In this document: piece by piece, positions 1-9,133 of the stretch
Position numbering within the stretch: position 1 is the stretch's first letter
Layout of the letters: every line of letters starts with the position of its first letter
DNA from: Psychrobacter namhaensis
GTDB taxonomy: Bacteria; Pseudomonadota; Gammaproteobacteria; Pseudomonadales; Moraxellaceae
Direction: 5' to 3'
DNA length: 64,000 nt
NCBI RefSeq assembly: GCF_016107545.1
Contig: NZ_JABASS010000012.1
Span: 1-64,000 of the forward strand
Program-made: the position numbers and the translations under genes
Notes under the pieces: generated by a model
Seen by the model: only the letters and a program-made list of their open reading frames with translations
Told to the model about the DNA's origin: nothing
Database searches by the model: none

Positions 1-34
1 GTGGCTTGTTGCGTTCAAACTTGGCCTTTGCCAT
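1..34 (-). CDS. tuf: Elongation factor Tu, N-terminal fragment
   Basis: Only the first 11 codons lie in the window; the gene continues beyond base 1. Read on the minus strand they give MAKAKFERNKP, the invariant start of bacterial EF-Tu, the GTPase that brings aminoacyl-tRNA to the ribosome. An AGAGGAAA ribosome binding site precedes the ATG. It is the last gene of the rpsL-rpsG-fusA-tuf order, 224 bases after fusA, and a separate candidate promoter lies in that gap. Confidence 0.9.
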   Translation of the reverse strand, partial: MAKAKFERNKP

Positions 35-150
35 GGGTATTTCCTCTTTTTTTGGGGTCAAGTGCTTAGCTCGTATAAATACGCTATCTAAGACAATCTT
101 GACCACATTAAGATAATTGTTAAAAGGTCGCACATACTAATGTGCAGATA

Positions 151-178
151 TTATAAGAAAATCACGACCAATAACAAG
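151..178 (-). promoter_or_regulatory. Candidate tuf promoter
   Basis: On the minus strand a TTGTTA -35 (173-178) and a perfect TATAAT -10 (151-156) are separated by 16 bases in the fusA-tuf gap. It would let tuf be transcribed in excess of the rest of the str operon, as EF-Tu abundance requires. The call is by motif only. Confidence 0.5.
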
Positions 179-209
179 TCTTTTAACAAGTTATTGGCGT
201 ATTCTCGAC

Positions 210-240
210 TGACAATATAGAGATCTGCTTTATATTGTCA
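210..240 (-). other. Hairpin just after fusA
   Basis: Perfect 10-base inverted repeat (210-219 with 231-240, TGACAATATA and its complement) starting 19 bases beyond the fusA stop. There is no T-run behind it on the minus strand, so it looks more like an mRNA 3' stabiliser or processing site than a terminator. Confidence 0.45.
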
Positions 241-258
241 CCTTCAATAAACTTTTAT

Positions 259-2385
259 TTACTCGTCATCATCTTTAGAGTTGTACTTAGAGATGATCTC
301 AGCAGCAACTGACTTTGGAATTTCAGCGTACTTTTGGAATTCCATTGAGTAAGTAGCACGGCCTTGTGACATAGAGCGCATTTGCGTGGCATAGCCGAAC
401 ATCTCTGCTAACGGTACTTCTGCACGGATCTGCTTAGTACCACCAGGTAAGTCTTCCATACCCTGTACTAGACCACGACGACGGTTAAGATCGCCCATGA
501 TATCACCCATGTAGTCTTCAGGTGTTTCTACTTCAACTTTCATGACTGGCTCAAGCAATGCTGGATCAGCTGCCATGAAACCTTTTCTGAAGGCCATAGA
601 ACCTGCCATTTTGAACGACAATTCATCAGAATCGACGTCATGGTAAGAACCATCATACAAGGTTGCTTTTACGCCAACGACTGGGTAACCAGCAAGTACG
701 CCATTTTTCATACGTTCTTGAATACCTTTGTCGACCGCACCATGGAATTCTTTTGGTACTGTACCACCAACAACTTCTTCAGCGAACTCATACTCAACTT
801 CGCCCGCTGGATCAAGTGGCTCAAGACGTAACCAAACGTGACCGAATTTACCACGACCACCTGTTTGACGTACGAATTTGCCTTCTTGTTCAACCGTATT
901 ACGGATCGTTTCACGATAAGCAACCTGCGGCGCACCGATGTTGGCTTCTACGTTAAACTCACGCTTCATACGATCCACAAGAATCTCTAGATGTAGCTCA
1001 CCCATACCACTGATGATGGTCTGGCCAGATTCTTCGTCAGTATGTACACGGAATGATGGATCTTCTTTTGCTAAGCGACCCAAAGCGATTGACATTCTTT
1101 CTTGGTCAGCTTTGGTCTTAGGCTCAACGGCTAGAGAGATAACTGGATCTGGGAATTCCATACGCTCAAGCGTGATAACATTTTGCTCATCACATAGCGT
1201 ATCACCAGTGGTCACATCTTTCATACCAACTAACGCTGCGATATCACCAGTACGGATCTCTGCAAGCTCTTCTTGAGAGTTTGCCATCATCTGTACGATA
1301 CGGCCAACACGCTCACGCTTCATTTTAACTGGGTTGTAAACACTACTACCCTGCGTCATAACGCCTGAGTACACACGAACGAACGTTAAGTTACCAACGA
1401 ATTTATCGTTCATGATTTTGAATGCTAACGCTGAGAACGGCGCGTCATCTGACGCTTCGCGACTGCCTTCAGTTTCGTCTTTGTCATCAAGAATACCGCG
1501 AATTGCAGGTACGTCGATTGGTGCTGGAAGATACTGAATGACCGCGTCTAGCATTTTTTGTACACCTTTGTTTTTAAAGGCAGTACCACAAAGTAGCGGG
1601 ATAATTTCATTATCAATCGTCAACTGACGAATAGCTGTATTGATCTGTTCTACAGACAGCTCACCATTTTCAAGATACTCATTCATGAGCTCTTCGTTGG
1701 CTTCAGCCGCACTTTCTACTAGATGCTCGCGATACTCTGCTGCTTTTTCTTGTAGTTCAGTTGGGATTTCGCGTTCTTCGTATTGCATACCTTGAGACGC
1801 TTCGTCCCAATAGATAGCTTTCATAGTGACCAGATCAATAACGCCTTCGAAGTCATCTTCTTTACCAATTGGAATAACCAATGGGACAGGATTACCACCC
1901 AGACGGGTTTTGATTTGTTCAATAACACGATAGAAATCAGCACCAACACGGTCCATTTTGTTGACAAAAGCAAGACGTGGTACTTTATATTTGTTCGCCT
2001 GACGCCATACGGTCTCAGACTGTGGCTGAACGCCGCCTACTGCACAGTAAACCATGCAAGCGCCATCAAGTACACGCATAGAACGTTCAACTTCGATTGT
2101 GAAGTCAACGTGGCCTGGGGTATCGATGATGTTAATGCGATGTTCGTCAAACTGTTTTGCCATACCTGACCAAAAACAAGTGGTTGCCGCTGAGGTAATA
2201 GTAATACCACGCTCTTGTTCTTGTTCCATCCAGTCCATGGTGGCTGCGCCATCATGTACTTCGCCAATTTTGTGGCTAACACCGGTATAGAATAAAACAC
2301 GCTCAGTAGTGGTCGTCTTACCAGCATCGATGTGCGCTGAGATACCAATATTGCGATAGCGTTTTAGGGGAGTTTTACGAGCCAT
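259..2385 (-). CDS. fusA: Elongation factor G
   Basis: Ribosomal translocase GTPase that moves tRNAs and mRNA after peptide bond formation and helps recycle ribosomes; cytoplasmic. The 708-residue length is normal for the family. The N-terminal G domain shows the P-loop [12 protein letters not shown] (about residues 17-28), the switch region with [14 protein letters not shown] (about 88-92) and NKMD (about 142-145). The translational GTPase domains II to V follow, with the domain IV loop around [11 protein letters not shown]. The protein ends in a short acidic SKDDDE tail. It lies third in the str operon between rpsG (357 bases upstream) and tuf (224 bases downstream). The unusually long gap before it contains hairpins but no convincing promoter. 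Confidence 0.98.
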   Translation of the reverse strand: MARKTPLKRYRNIGISAHIDAGKTTTTERVLFYTGVSHKIGEVHDGAATMDWMEQEQERGITITSAATTCFWSGMAKQFDEHRINIIDTPGHVDFTIEVERSMRVLDGACMVYCAVGGVQPQSETVWRQANKYKVPRLAFVNKMDRVGADFYRVIEQIKTRLGGNPVPLVIPIGKEDDFEGVIDLVTMKAIYWDEASQGMQYEEREIPTELQEKAAEYREHLVESAAEANEELMNEYLENGELSVEQINTAIRQLTIDNEIIPLLCGTAFKNKGVQKMLDAVIQYLPAPIDVPAIRGILDDKDETEGSREASDDAPFSALAFKIMNDKFVGNLTFVRVYSGVMTQGSSVYNPVKMKRERVGRIVQMMANSQEELAEIRTGDIAALVGMKDVTTGDTLCDEQNVITLERMEFPDPVISLAVEPKTKADQERMSIALGRLAKEDPSFRVHTDEESGQTIISGMGELHLEILVDRMKREFNVEANIGAPQVAYRETIRNTVEQEGKFVRQTGGRGKFGHVWLRLEPLDPAGEVEYEFAEEVVGGTVPKEFHGAVDKGIQERMKNGVLAGYPVVGVKATLYDGSYHDVDSDELSFKMAGSMAFRKGFMAADPALLEPVMKVEVETPEDYMGDIMGDLNRRRGLVQGMEDLPGGTKQIRAEVPLAEMFGYATQMRSMSQGRATYSMEFQKYAEIPKSVAAEIISKYNSKDDDE

Positions 2386-2742
2386 AGTGTTTTCCTAGGA
2401 AAAGTCGTGTATATAATAATGTATTGTGTCTCTACCTCATACTCTATGACAAAGCGGTCAGCTTCGTAATATTACTTACTGATTATTGAGCCTAATACGG
2501 ACAAAAAAAGAGCAAATACTAAGAATAGTGCGGCATCAAATTTGGGACGCTCTCCAATTAAACAGTGTGTTTTTGGAGAAGCATCTTGATAGACGTCCGC
2601 CATCTCTATTACTCACAGGCAAAGCCTATTTGTAATTGGATTAATGATGGCGGCAATCAATAGAATAAATAACAATGTAAGATTAATGGGCCGAAGCCCG
2701 TTAATCTAAAGCTACTATCAAACAATAATGTAAAAGAGTAGC
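2386..2742. other. rpsG-fusA intergenic region, structured
   Basis: These 357 bases carry no gene. They hold a hairpin at 2681-2706 and an 8-base inverted repeat CCGCCATC (2597-2604) with GATGGCGG (2646-2653). In E. coli this gap is short, so the length and structure suggest mRNA processing or regulation inside the str transcript. That is inference. Confidence 0.5.
2681..2706 (-). other. UUCG-capped hairpin downstream of rpsG
   Basis: On the minus strand GATTAACGGGC and GCCCATTAATC flank a TTCG loop closed by C-G, the very stable cUUCGg tetraloop. The stem is 11 pairs with a single C/A mismatch. It begins about 36 bases after the rpsG stop and is not followed by a T-run, so a processing or stability element is more likely than a terminator. 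Confidence 0.5.
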
Positions 2743-3216
2743 TTAGAAGCGGTAATGAGAGAATGCTTTGTTAGCATCTGCCATGCGGTGAACTTCGTCA
2801 CGCTTTTTCATAGCAGCGCCTTTGCCGTCAGCAGCATCATTCAATTCGCCAGCTAAACGCAAAGCCATTGATTTTTCAGAACGCTTAGCAGCAGCTTCAG
2901 CTAACCAACGCATAGCCAAGGCAGTACGACGGGAGGGGCGTACTTCCATTGGTACTTGATAGGTTGCACCGCCAACGCGGCGAGCTTTTACTTCTACCAT
3001 TGGGCGTACATTTTCAAGCACTTCTTCGAAGAAAGATACTGGATCTTCGACTTTACGTTTCTCGCTTACTGTCTCAAGTGCACCATAAACGATACGCTCA
3101 GCAGTAGATTTTTTACCATCACTCATTACATGGTTAATGAATTTTGCAACAGTTTGGCTACCGAACTTAGGATCTGGAAGGATCTCACGGGCAGCAACGA
3201 CGCGACGTCTTGGCAT
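2743..3216 (-). CDS. rpsG: 30S ribosomal protein S7
   Basis: Primary 16S rRNA-binding protein that nucleates assembly of the 30S head and lies near the exit site. The 157 residues match the usual 155-179 range. The N-terminus [20 protein letters not shown] and the downstream segments around [11 protein letters not shown] and GGATYQVP are typical S7. An AAGGAAAATT ribosome binding site precedes the start. It is second in the str operon, 219 bases after rpsL. In enterobacteria S7 represses its own operon by binding the rpsL-rpsG spacer; no equivalent structure was identified here. Confidence 0.98.
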   Translation of the reverse strand: MPRRRVVAAREILPDPKFGSQTVAKFINHVMSDGKKSTAERIVYGALETVSEKRKVEDPVSFFEEVLENVRPMVEVKARRVGGATYQVPMEVRPSRRTALAMRWLAEAAAKRSEKSMALRLAGELNDAADGKGAAMKKRDEVHRMADANKAFSHYRF

Positions 3217-3435
3217 AATAATTTTCCTTATCTTCAGGAGTGTCCAACATTCACAACATCACACGGGTCAACAGAATATAGTAGTGAGTTGTCAGTTAGC
3301 CTTACTGCATGGTGGTATGCTTTAAAGATGATTACTGATATAAAATTATTTATATACCCGTAATACTATCTGTGACACCAAACCCATGCACAGTTATTGG
3401 GTAGTGCAAAAAGCTTACTTAATAACGTTTAGTTA

Positions 3436-3810
3436 TTAAACTTTAGGCTTCTTAGCACCGTACTTAGAGCGACCTTGCTTACGGTCTTTTACGCCAGCAC
3501 AATCTAATGCACCGCGAACAGTGTGATAACGTACACCCGGTAGATCTTTTACACGACCACCGCGGATAAGAACAACACTGTGCTCTTGTAGGTTATGACC
3601 TTCGCCGCCGATGTAGCTTGATACTTCATAGCCTGAAGTCAAACGTACACGACATACTTTACGCATGGCTGAGTTAGGTTTTTTTGGCGTGGTAGTATAT
3701 ACACGAGTACATACACCGCGACGTTGTGGGCACGCTTCCAACGCAGGAACTTTTGACTTTTCCTTGATGGTTTTGCGACCTTTACGAATCAATTGGTTAG
3801 TTGTTGCCAT
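3436..3810 (-). CDS. rpsL: 30S ribosomal protein S12
   Basis: Decoding-centre ribosomal protein, 124 residues, normal length. Diagnostic segments include [19 protein letters not shown] (about residues 39-57) and [20 protein letters not shown] (about 84-103). The lysines of the PKKPNS loop and of the KDLPG loop are the positions where streptomycin-resistance changes occur in other bacteria; both are wild type here. First gene of the str operon. A GGGAGAAGGA ribosome binding site lies just upstream, preceded by a roughly 95-base leader with an attenuator-like hairpin and a strong promoter. Confidence 0.98.
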   Translation of the reverse strand: MATTNQLIRKGRKTIKEKSKVPALEACPQRRGVCTRVYTTTPKKPNSAMRKVCRVRLTSGYEVSSYIGGEGHNLQEHSVVLIRGGRVKDLPGVRYHTVRGALDCAGVKDRKQGRSKYGAKKPKV

Positions 3811-3840
3811 AAGGCATCCTTCTCCCGTTTGGTATAAAAC

Positions 3841-3901
3841 AAAAAAATGGGGTACTGCGCTATCTATCTGACATTATGACAGATTTTGGCGCACCCATTT
3901 T
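3841..3901 (-). promoter_or_regulatory. Attenuator-like hairpin in the rpsL leader
   Basis: On the minus strand AAAAATGGG (3893-3901) can pair with CCCATTTTT, enclosing further GCGC/GCGC and ATCTG/CAGAT helices. The 3' side runs into TTTTTTT then GTTTT (3847 downwards). That is the form of an intrinsic terminator placed between the str promoter and the rpsL start, and suggests transcription attenuation or antitermination control. No function has been shown. Confidence 0.5.
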
Positions 3902-3912
3902 TAGGACAGTGT

Positions 3913-3941
3913 ATTATAAAGAGTTGTTGCTGCTATTTCAA
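3913..3941 (-). promoter_or_regulatory. str operon promoter
   Basis: Minus-strand -35 TTGAAA (3936-3941), 17-base spacer, consensus -10 TATAAT (3913-3918). Expected transcription start is near 3906, giving a leader of about 95 bases before rpsL. The match to a sigma-70 promoter is very good. Confidence 0.75.
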
Positions 3942-4130
3942 CCACTTATGAGTGATTGTGCTTTACAACATTTGATAGATATGCATTCAGCCTACTACTA
4001 TACCACTTTATCTGTTTTTAATTAAAAATTGGCTAAAAAACAACCCACTAAACGAGATAGCAAAAGTAGAATAACGTATGGTGTGAGACACATCTTTAGC
4101 ACTAAAAAGCAGTACTTTGTAATGACTAAA

Positions 4131-4176
4131 TGGCGACACTGTCTTATTTTTCAAGTGAAATAAAACAGTGTCGCCA
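4131..4176. repeat. Long inverted repeat
   Basis: A perfect 12-base arm TGGCGACACTGT (4131-4142) pairs with 4165-4176, and the stem continues with TTATTT/AAATAA inside (4144-4149 with 4158-4163). The loop is eight bases. It sits about 100 bases beyond the EcsC-like gene with no T-run on either side. Another copy was not noticed in the window. Confidence 0.6.
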
Positions 4177-4274
4177 CTATTAAGAAAAGATTACTGAGCT
4201 ATTCTAACTTATTCGCCTCGTTTGCTGAAGCGTAAATCGCCAACTAACGGGCGTTCATATAAAATTTCTTTGCG

Positions 4275-5411
4275 CTACTTTTTGGCAGCTTTATCCGTAT
4301 CATTTGATTGACTTTCAGAGTCCGCTGACTCATCCACGCTATCCTTTTTTTTATTACTGTTTTTCTCAGTATCTTTTTTTGTTGTCTCTGTTGCTTGATC
4401 TTTAGCGTCTTGCTGATCATCACCCTGACTATCAGCCGCGTTACTAACCTCAGCTTCGCTACTACTGTCATCTGTGATAGCACGATTGGCAAGTTTTGCA
4501 TCTGGCGCAAAAGTCGCTTGGGCCACGCCAATCACTTCATCAATCAGATGGCTGTTGTAGCGCATGCCAATCACGACTGCTGTCGCTGGTAACAAGCGGC
4601 GCACCCACGTTAAATTGATTTGATCCAAGTCAACACCAACTTGACTGGCAAGACGATCAACTTGTTTGGCATAAAAATTCACGTTTTTATTTTTTAGACC
4701 TAGGTTTTTAAGCTCGTTGTGTAGACCATTGCTTTGGGCGTTATCAAGTAACCCTTTACCAATACCAATACCAGCCAGCAAGGCTTGTTTTTCTTGCATC
4801 TTACTTAAGTCGGCACTGGCGAGTAGCTCATACGCCATTTTGACGCCTTGCTTACCGGTCAAAGGCTTGTTATACACAGCACCTAGCTGATAAACCGTAC
4901 GCAATGACACTAATAACAACCACAATGTGTCAGCAAGTAGACCTGGTAGTCCCGCTAAACCTGTCAGGCCGCCCATCGTGGCCAATGCCCGGTTTTGGTT
5001 GGCGATGTCAGTGGCTAAGGCATAACGCTCTTCGTCATCTAAGCTGGCGATATTGGCAAAACGATGCTCGTTAGGTAAATCAATTTGGCTCCATTGAGAC
5101 GCAAGATTTGCTACTTGAGCAAAAGCCCCATCGACAGTCGATTGAAAAAAGCTGTTTGGTACCACTTTTTTGGCATATTTACCATAAGTCGCGAAACGGG
5201 GCCCCAATAATTGCTGAGTCGCTTTTAGGGTTTGCTCGCGAAATAAATCTTGTTGATAGTCTTCGTCACCCAAATTGACCGCTTTATAGTGGCGTGGTTT
5301 GCTTGTCTTAGCATTCATACTGTCAATCACGGCGCCCACACGCTCTAAGTTATTACGAGTAAAAGAGCCGACAGTGTTGATACCTTTAGAGAGAGTGCTA
5401 CGCTTTGCCAT
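4275..5411 (-). CDS. EcsC-like protein
   Basis: Predicted EcsC-family protein of 378 residues; the biochemical function of the family is not established. The hydrophobic glycine-rich core GGLTGLAGLPGLLADTLWLL (about residues 147-166) followed by RTVYQLGAVYNKPL is the feature that suggested EcsC. A second hydrophobic stretch (RRLLPATAVVIGMRYNSHLI, about 266-285) follows. From about residue 312 the tail is highly charged and low in complexity (runs of Ser, Asp, Lys, Gln), probably disordered. The start is supported by AAGGATATCACG before ATG. It stands alone between rpsL and the divergent fabB. Family assignment is moderate. Confidence 0.65.
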   Translation of the reverse strand: MAKRSTLSKGINTVGSFTRNNLERVGAVIDSMNAKTSKPRHYKAVNLGDEDYQQDLFREQTLKATQQLLGPRFATYGKYAKKVVPNSFFQSTVDGAFAQVANLASQWSQIDLPNEHRFANIASLDDEERYALATDIANQNRALATMGGLTGLAGLPGLLADTLWLLLVSLRTVYQLGAVYNKPLTGKQGVKMAYELLASADLSKMQEKQALLAGIGIGKGLLDNAQSNGLHNELKNLGLKNKNVNFYAKQVDRLASQVGVDLDQINLTWVRRLLPATAVVIGMRYNSHLIDEVIGVAQATFAPDAKLANRAITDDSSSEAEVSNAADSQGDDQQDAKDQATETTKKDTEKNSNKKKDSVDESADSESQSNDTDKAAKK

Positions 5412-6012
5412 CGTGATATCCTTAATATGATGATTGGTTTTGTTTTATTATATACTAGGTCGCTAACCTTAATGAATACGTCATTTTAGCGAATCAGCTT
5501 GCTGGGTGTCAGTGCGAACAATGTTATTGCAATCACAAATTTTGTATCTAACCGTATCACTTACTTTATCAGTTGCTTCGCCCATTATTTTTTTCAGGTT
5601 TACTTAGAGGCTTACTTAGAGATAATTCTTAGAGGTTATTTTTGGTGTCACTCACAAGCACGCTACTGTTAGCGTTTTTGGCCTATAGACATTTAAGCAA
5701 CTTCTACTAGAGGACACTATTTTGTCGCTATTTTGCACTTGTACAAAGATTTTGAGTGCTTGATACGTTATCATATGTCATCCGTTAAAGCCTGATTGCA
5801 ACGTCACTTTGTAGAACCGTTTGTGCCACTTGTAAAACGTTTGATTGTATGATGACAGCAGTGAGGACTATAACAGAAGCATTTAACGCTCAAAAGCCCT
5901 CGTGGCAAGATGGTTGCCATTATAGAGGCATACGGTTGACGTTAAATAACGGGTCTTTAAAAACGATTATTAAAAGTAATGATAAAAAGTTGTTACTCAT
6001 AAGGAATAGAAT
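5412..6012. other. Divergent intergenic region before fabB
   Basis: These 601 bases separate the EcsC-like gene from fabB and should hold both promoters. Short imperfect direct repeats TTACTTAGAG occur at 5600-5609 and 5612-5621, with ATTCTTAGAG at 5625-5634. A 73-codon frame starting at 5849 overlaps fabB and has no protein-like features. No other structure was recognised. Confidence 0.5.
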
Positions 6013-7248
6013 ATGCGCCGCGTTGTTATCACTGGAGCAGGGATTGTCTCTTGTATCGGACATGATTTAGCCACTGTTACTGCCGCTCTTAAGCAAGGAC
6101 AGTCTGGCATTACGTTTAACGACGCTTATGCTGAGCATGAGTTTAAGTCGCAAATTAGCGGTAGTATCAATCAATCGACGCTTGATACCAGCGGCATTGA
6201 TCGTAAATTAAAACGGTTTTTTAGTGAAGCCAGCCTCTATGCGTATGTCAGCGCCTTAAATGCGATTGAGCACGCCGGCTTATCCCTTGAAACCATCAAT
6301 AATAATCCGCGTGTGGGCGTGGTAGCCAGTTCGGGCGGAGCATCGACAGAAAATATCGTGAATGCTGTGGATGCGATGCGCGAAAAAGGCCTGCGCGGTG
6401 TTGGTGCTATGGCGGTGCCAAAAACCATGGGCAGCTCGGTATCAGCGGCACTGGCAACGGGACTAAAAATCCAAGGGGTCTCCTACTCCTTAACGTCGGC
6501 TTGCGCGACTTCCACCCATTGTATCGGTCACGCCGCTGAGCTGATTCAGCTAGGCAAAGCCGATGTGGTGCTCGCGGGCGGTAGTGAGGCTGAGCATTGG
6601 ACACAGTCTTGCATGTTTGACGCCATGGGCGCCGTGAGTACCCAATATAATGACACGCCATCACTGGCATCACGAGCATACGATAAAGATCGTGATGGTT
6701 TTGTCATTGCCGCTGGCGGTGCCATGGTTGTCGTTGAAAGCTTAGAGCACGCCCAAGCGCGCGGCGCCAATATTTTGGCCGAAATCGTCGGTTATGGTGC
6801 CAGCTCCGATGGCGCAGAAATGGTCGCACCAAGCGGTGAAGGTGCGGTACGTTGTATGCAACAAGCTTTGGCCGAGGCAGGCTTGCAAAGTGTCGATTAC
6901 ATTAACAGCCACGGTACCAGCACGCCACTAGGCGACATCACTGAGCTAAAAGCCATTGCCAAGGTGTTTGGTGATGATGTCAGTAACGTCCCTGCCATCA
7001 GCTCAACCAAGTCTATGACAGGCCACAGCTTAGGTGCCGTCGGCGCGCAAGAGCTAATCTACTGCTTACTCATGCTACAAGAAGGGTTTATCGCCCCTAG
7101 TATCAATGTCGAACAGTTAGACCCTGCGGCTGAAGGATTTGATATTGTCACTCAAATGCGTGAGACCAATCTTGAGACGCTCATGAGCAATAGCTTTGGC
7201 TTTGGCGGTACCAACGCAACCCTAATCATCAAAAAGTTTGACGCTTAG
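6013..7248 (+). CDS. fabB: Beta-ketoacyl-ACP synthase I
   Basis: Condensing enzyme that elongates acyl-ACP with malonyl-ACP in type II fatty acid synthesis and, as FabB, supports unsaturated fatty acid formation; cytoplasmic. At 411 residues it matches the family. The active-site cysteine lies in [12 protein letters not shown] (Cys164), followed by the histidines of [11 protein letters not shown] and [12 protein letters not shown], completing the Cys-His-His triad. The C-terminus [13 protein letters not shown] is typical. AAGGAATAGAAT precedes the ATG. pabB begins only 3 bases after the stop, so the two are surely cotranscribed. FabB is preferred to FabF from the N-terminus [16 protein letters not shown]. 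Confidence 0.93.
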   Translation: MRRVVITGAGIVSCIGHDLATVTAALKQGQSGITFNDAYAEHEFKSQISGSINQSTLDTSGIDRKLKRFFSEASLYAYVSALNAIEHAGLSLETINNNPRVGVVASSGGASTENIVNAVDAMREKGLRGVGAMAVPKTMGSSVSAALATGLKIQGVSYSLTSACATSTHCIGHAAELIQLGKADVVLAGGSEAEHWTQSCMFDAMGAVSTQYNDTPSLASRAYDKDRDGFVIAAGGAMVVVESLEHAQARGANILAEIVGYGASSDGAEMVAPSGEGAVRCMQQALAEAGLQSVDYINSHGTSTPLGDITELKAIAKVFGDDVSNVPAISSTKSMTGHSLGAVGAQELIYCLLMLQEGFIAPSINVEQLDPAAEGFDIVTQMRETNLETLMSNSFGFGGTNATLIIKKFDA

Positions 7249-7251
7249 CAC

Positions 7252-8997
7252 ATGCTCGCAGCAAACGATAATACCACTGAGCAGACAGACTCTGCCCCAT
7301 CGCCAGCCAGTCAACCTAGCTGGCGTTTTGGTGATCTGCCTGCGGCCGAACTGCTGCCGCAGCTACAGCAATATTTGCTGACGCAAGATACTGAGCCAAA
7401 CTGGCAACTGGTTTGGCTTAACAACGATGGGCGACCAGTGATTGGCTTATTACCTAAAGTAAGCTGGTCCATTTATCCCACTGATAAGCAATCTTCCCGT
7501 GATTCACTAAATACTTATAAGGTGGTCAAACATTGCCGCAGTACGGATGTGAGTAGCGGTACTAGCGCTAATAGTGGCCATGCTATCACGACAACTTATA
7601 TGAGCTATCTAGAGTGGCAAGATGAACTTATCACTTATAGTAACGCTCAAGCAGCTGATAACGACACGTCATATATCAGTATCCAAGAAAGCACCAAATC
7701 CAGTTACCACCATGGGCTAGTCGGTTTTATTGGTTATGATGTGGCCGCTCAAGAGCTAAGCCCGACAGCCAACATTAAACTGGCATCGCAGCCTTGTGCC
7801 GTATTGGGACATTACGATATTTATCTGACCCCAACCGATGAATGCAACAAATCAGTTTGGCAATTGAAAGTAAATAGAACCTATGATTACAACAATAATG
7901 ATGAGAATAAGAATGCACTTGTAACAGCACTTATTTCCTACTTAGACGAATTAGATCAAAAATTGTCTGATAAGTCTTTAAATCAAACGCCGCTTAAAGC
8001 GTCATCACAACCTGCTCCATTAGCACTAACAGCACGATGGGCTAAAAATGATTACCAAAAAGTATTTGAACAAACCCAAAATTATCTACAGCAAGGCGAC
8101 TGTTACCAGATCAATTTGACCCAAGAGTGGCACGGTTGTCTTGCCCATCAAAATAAACATGATGAACCACTATCAAAATCAAAAATCATTGACTATTTAC
8201 CCGCTCTACATCGTAATACCAACGCACCATTTGCTGGGTATCTAGGCATTACGCATATTAGCAATGAAATCCATACTAGTGCACAAGACAATACCAGTAA
8301 GCAAAATAACCTTACTCAGCAAAAAAGTGATTTTGAACTATTAAGCTGCTCGCCAGAATTATTTTTTACCTTTAGCAAAGACAACGAGACTGGCAAGCAC
8401 CATATCCGTACCAAACCAATCAAAGGAACGATGCCGCGTGGTGCAACGGCTGAACAAGACAGTATCTATAAACAGCAACTGATTGATAGTGAAAAAGATC
8501 GTGCTGAGAACGTCATGATTGTGGATTTACTGCGCAATGATTTGGGCAAATATGCCAAGATAGGTAGCGTTAAAGTGCCACAGTTGTTTGCGATTGAGAG
8601 CTTTAGCAATGTGCATCATATGGTCAGTACCATCAGCGCTGAGCTAAAAACCGACACGCATCCATTGGCCGTATTGTTTGGCAGTTTGCCAGCGGGCTCC
8701 ATCACGGGCACACCCAAAAAGCGGGCAGTTGAGATTATCTCTGAGCTGGAGACCGCACCGCGCGGCGCTTACTGTGGCACCATGGGTTATATGAATTTTG
8801 ATGGTAGTGGTCAATGGAATGTGTTGATTCGTACCATTCAGGCCAACCTATCATCAGATAATGGAATAGATCAAGAAGGTCATGTCAGTTTATGGGCAGG
8901 CGGCGGTATTACCGTGGCATCCGACTGCGATGCGGAATATCAAGAGTGCTTGGATAAAGTCGGTAATCTGCTATCAGTACTCGCTCAAACAACGTAA
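7252..8997 (+). CDS. pabB: Aminodeoxychorismate synthase component I
   Basis: Chorismate-utilising enzyme expected to form 4-amino-4-deoxychorismate for folate synthesis, with glutamine amidotransferase PabA (not in the window). At 581 residues it is longer than the usual 450-500, through a long variable N-terminal half and polar insertions rich in Asn, Gln and Ser (for example about residues 340-362). Conserved C-terminal motifs are GDCYQINLTQEW (about 280-291), the KPIKGTMPRG loop, SEKDRAENVMIVDLLRNDLG, GSITGTPKKRAVEII and the final GGGITVASDCDAEYQE. The lysine of PIKGT marks the PabB rather than TrpE type. It is coupled to fabB. TrpE is less likely. Confidence 0.88.
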   Translation: MLAANDNTTEQTDSAPSPASQPSWRFGDLPAAELLPQLQQYLLTQDTEPNWQLVWLNNDGRPVIGLLPKVSWSIYPTDKQSSRDSLNTYKVVKHCRSTDVSSGTSANSGHAITTTYMSYLEWQDELITYSNAQAADNDTSYISIQESTKSSYHHGLVGFIGYDVAAQELSPTANIKLASQPCAVLGHYDIYLTPTDECNKSVWQLKVNRTYDYNNNDENKNALVTALISYLDELDQKLSDKSLNQTPLKASSQPAPLALTARWAKNDYQKVFEQTQNYLQQGDCYQINLTQEWHGCLAHQNKHDEPLSKSKIIDYLPALHRNTNAPFAGYLGITHISNEIHTSAQDNTSKQNNLTQQKSDFELLSCSPELFFTFSKDNETGKHHIRTKPIKGTMPRGATAEQDSIYKQQLIDSEKDRAENVMIVDLLRNDLGKYAKIGSVKVPQLFAIESFSNVHHMVSTISAELKTDTHPLAVLFGSLPAGSITGTPKKRAVEIISELETAPRGAYCGTMGYMNFDGSGQWNVLIRTIQANLSSDNGIDQEGHVSLWAGGGITVASDCDAEYQECLDKVGNLLSVLAQTT

Positions 8998-9040
8998 GCG
9001 GATAACGGCAAATTTTATACCCCAATATGGCAAAAAATAC

Positions 9041-9074
9041 AGCCTGCTCAACATGATGTTGGCAGGCTTTTTTA
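9041..9074. terminator. Terminator between pabB and hisC
   Basis: AGCCTGC (9041-9047) pairs with GCAGGCT (9062-9068), the stem extended by CAACA/TGTTG, followed by TTTTTT on the plus strand. It ends the fabB-pabB transcript. Confidence 0.8.
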
Positions 9075-9133
9075 TTAAAATGACTACCGTGATTTAGCCA
9101 TCGATTATTACAGTGTCAATCGCGAACAAGCTG

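Larger units (their letters stand above)
3811..4274. other. rpsL upstream region and EcsC-like gene downstream region
   Basis: No gene is seen in these 464 bases. They contain the rpsL leader with its attenuator-like hairpin (3841-3901), the str promoter (3913-3941) and a separate long hairpin at 4131-4176. Confidence 0.6.

Noticed and set aside
5849..6070. 73-codon frame before and over the fabB start
   Set aside because: No domain, no good ribosome binding site, and it overlaps the well supported fabB start in another frame.
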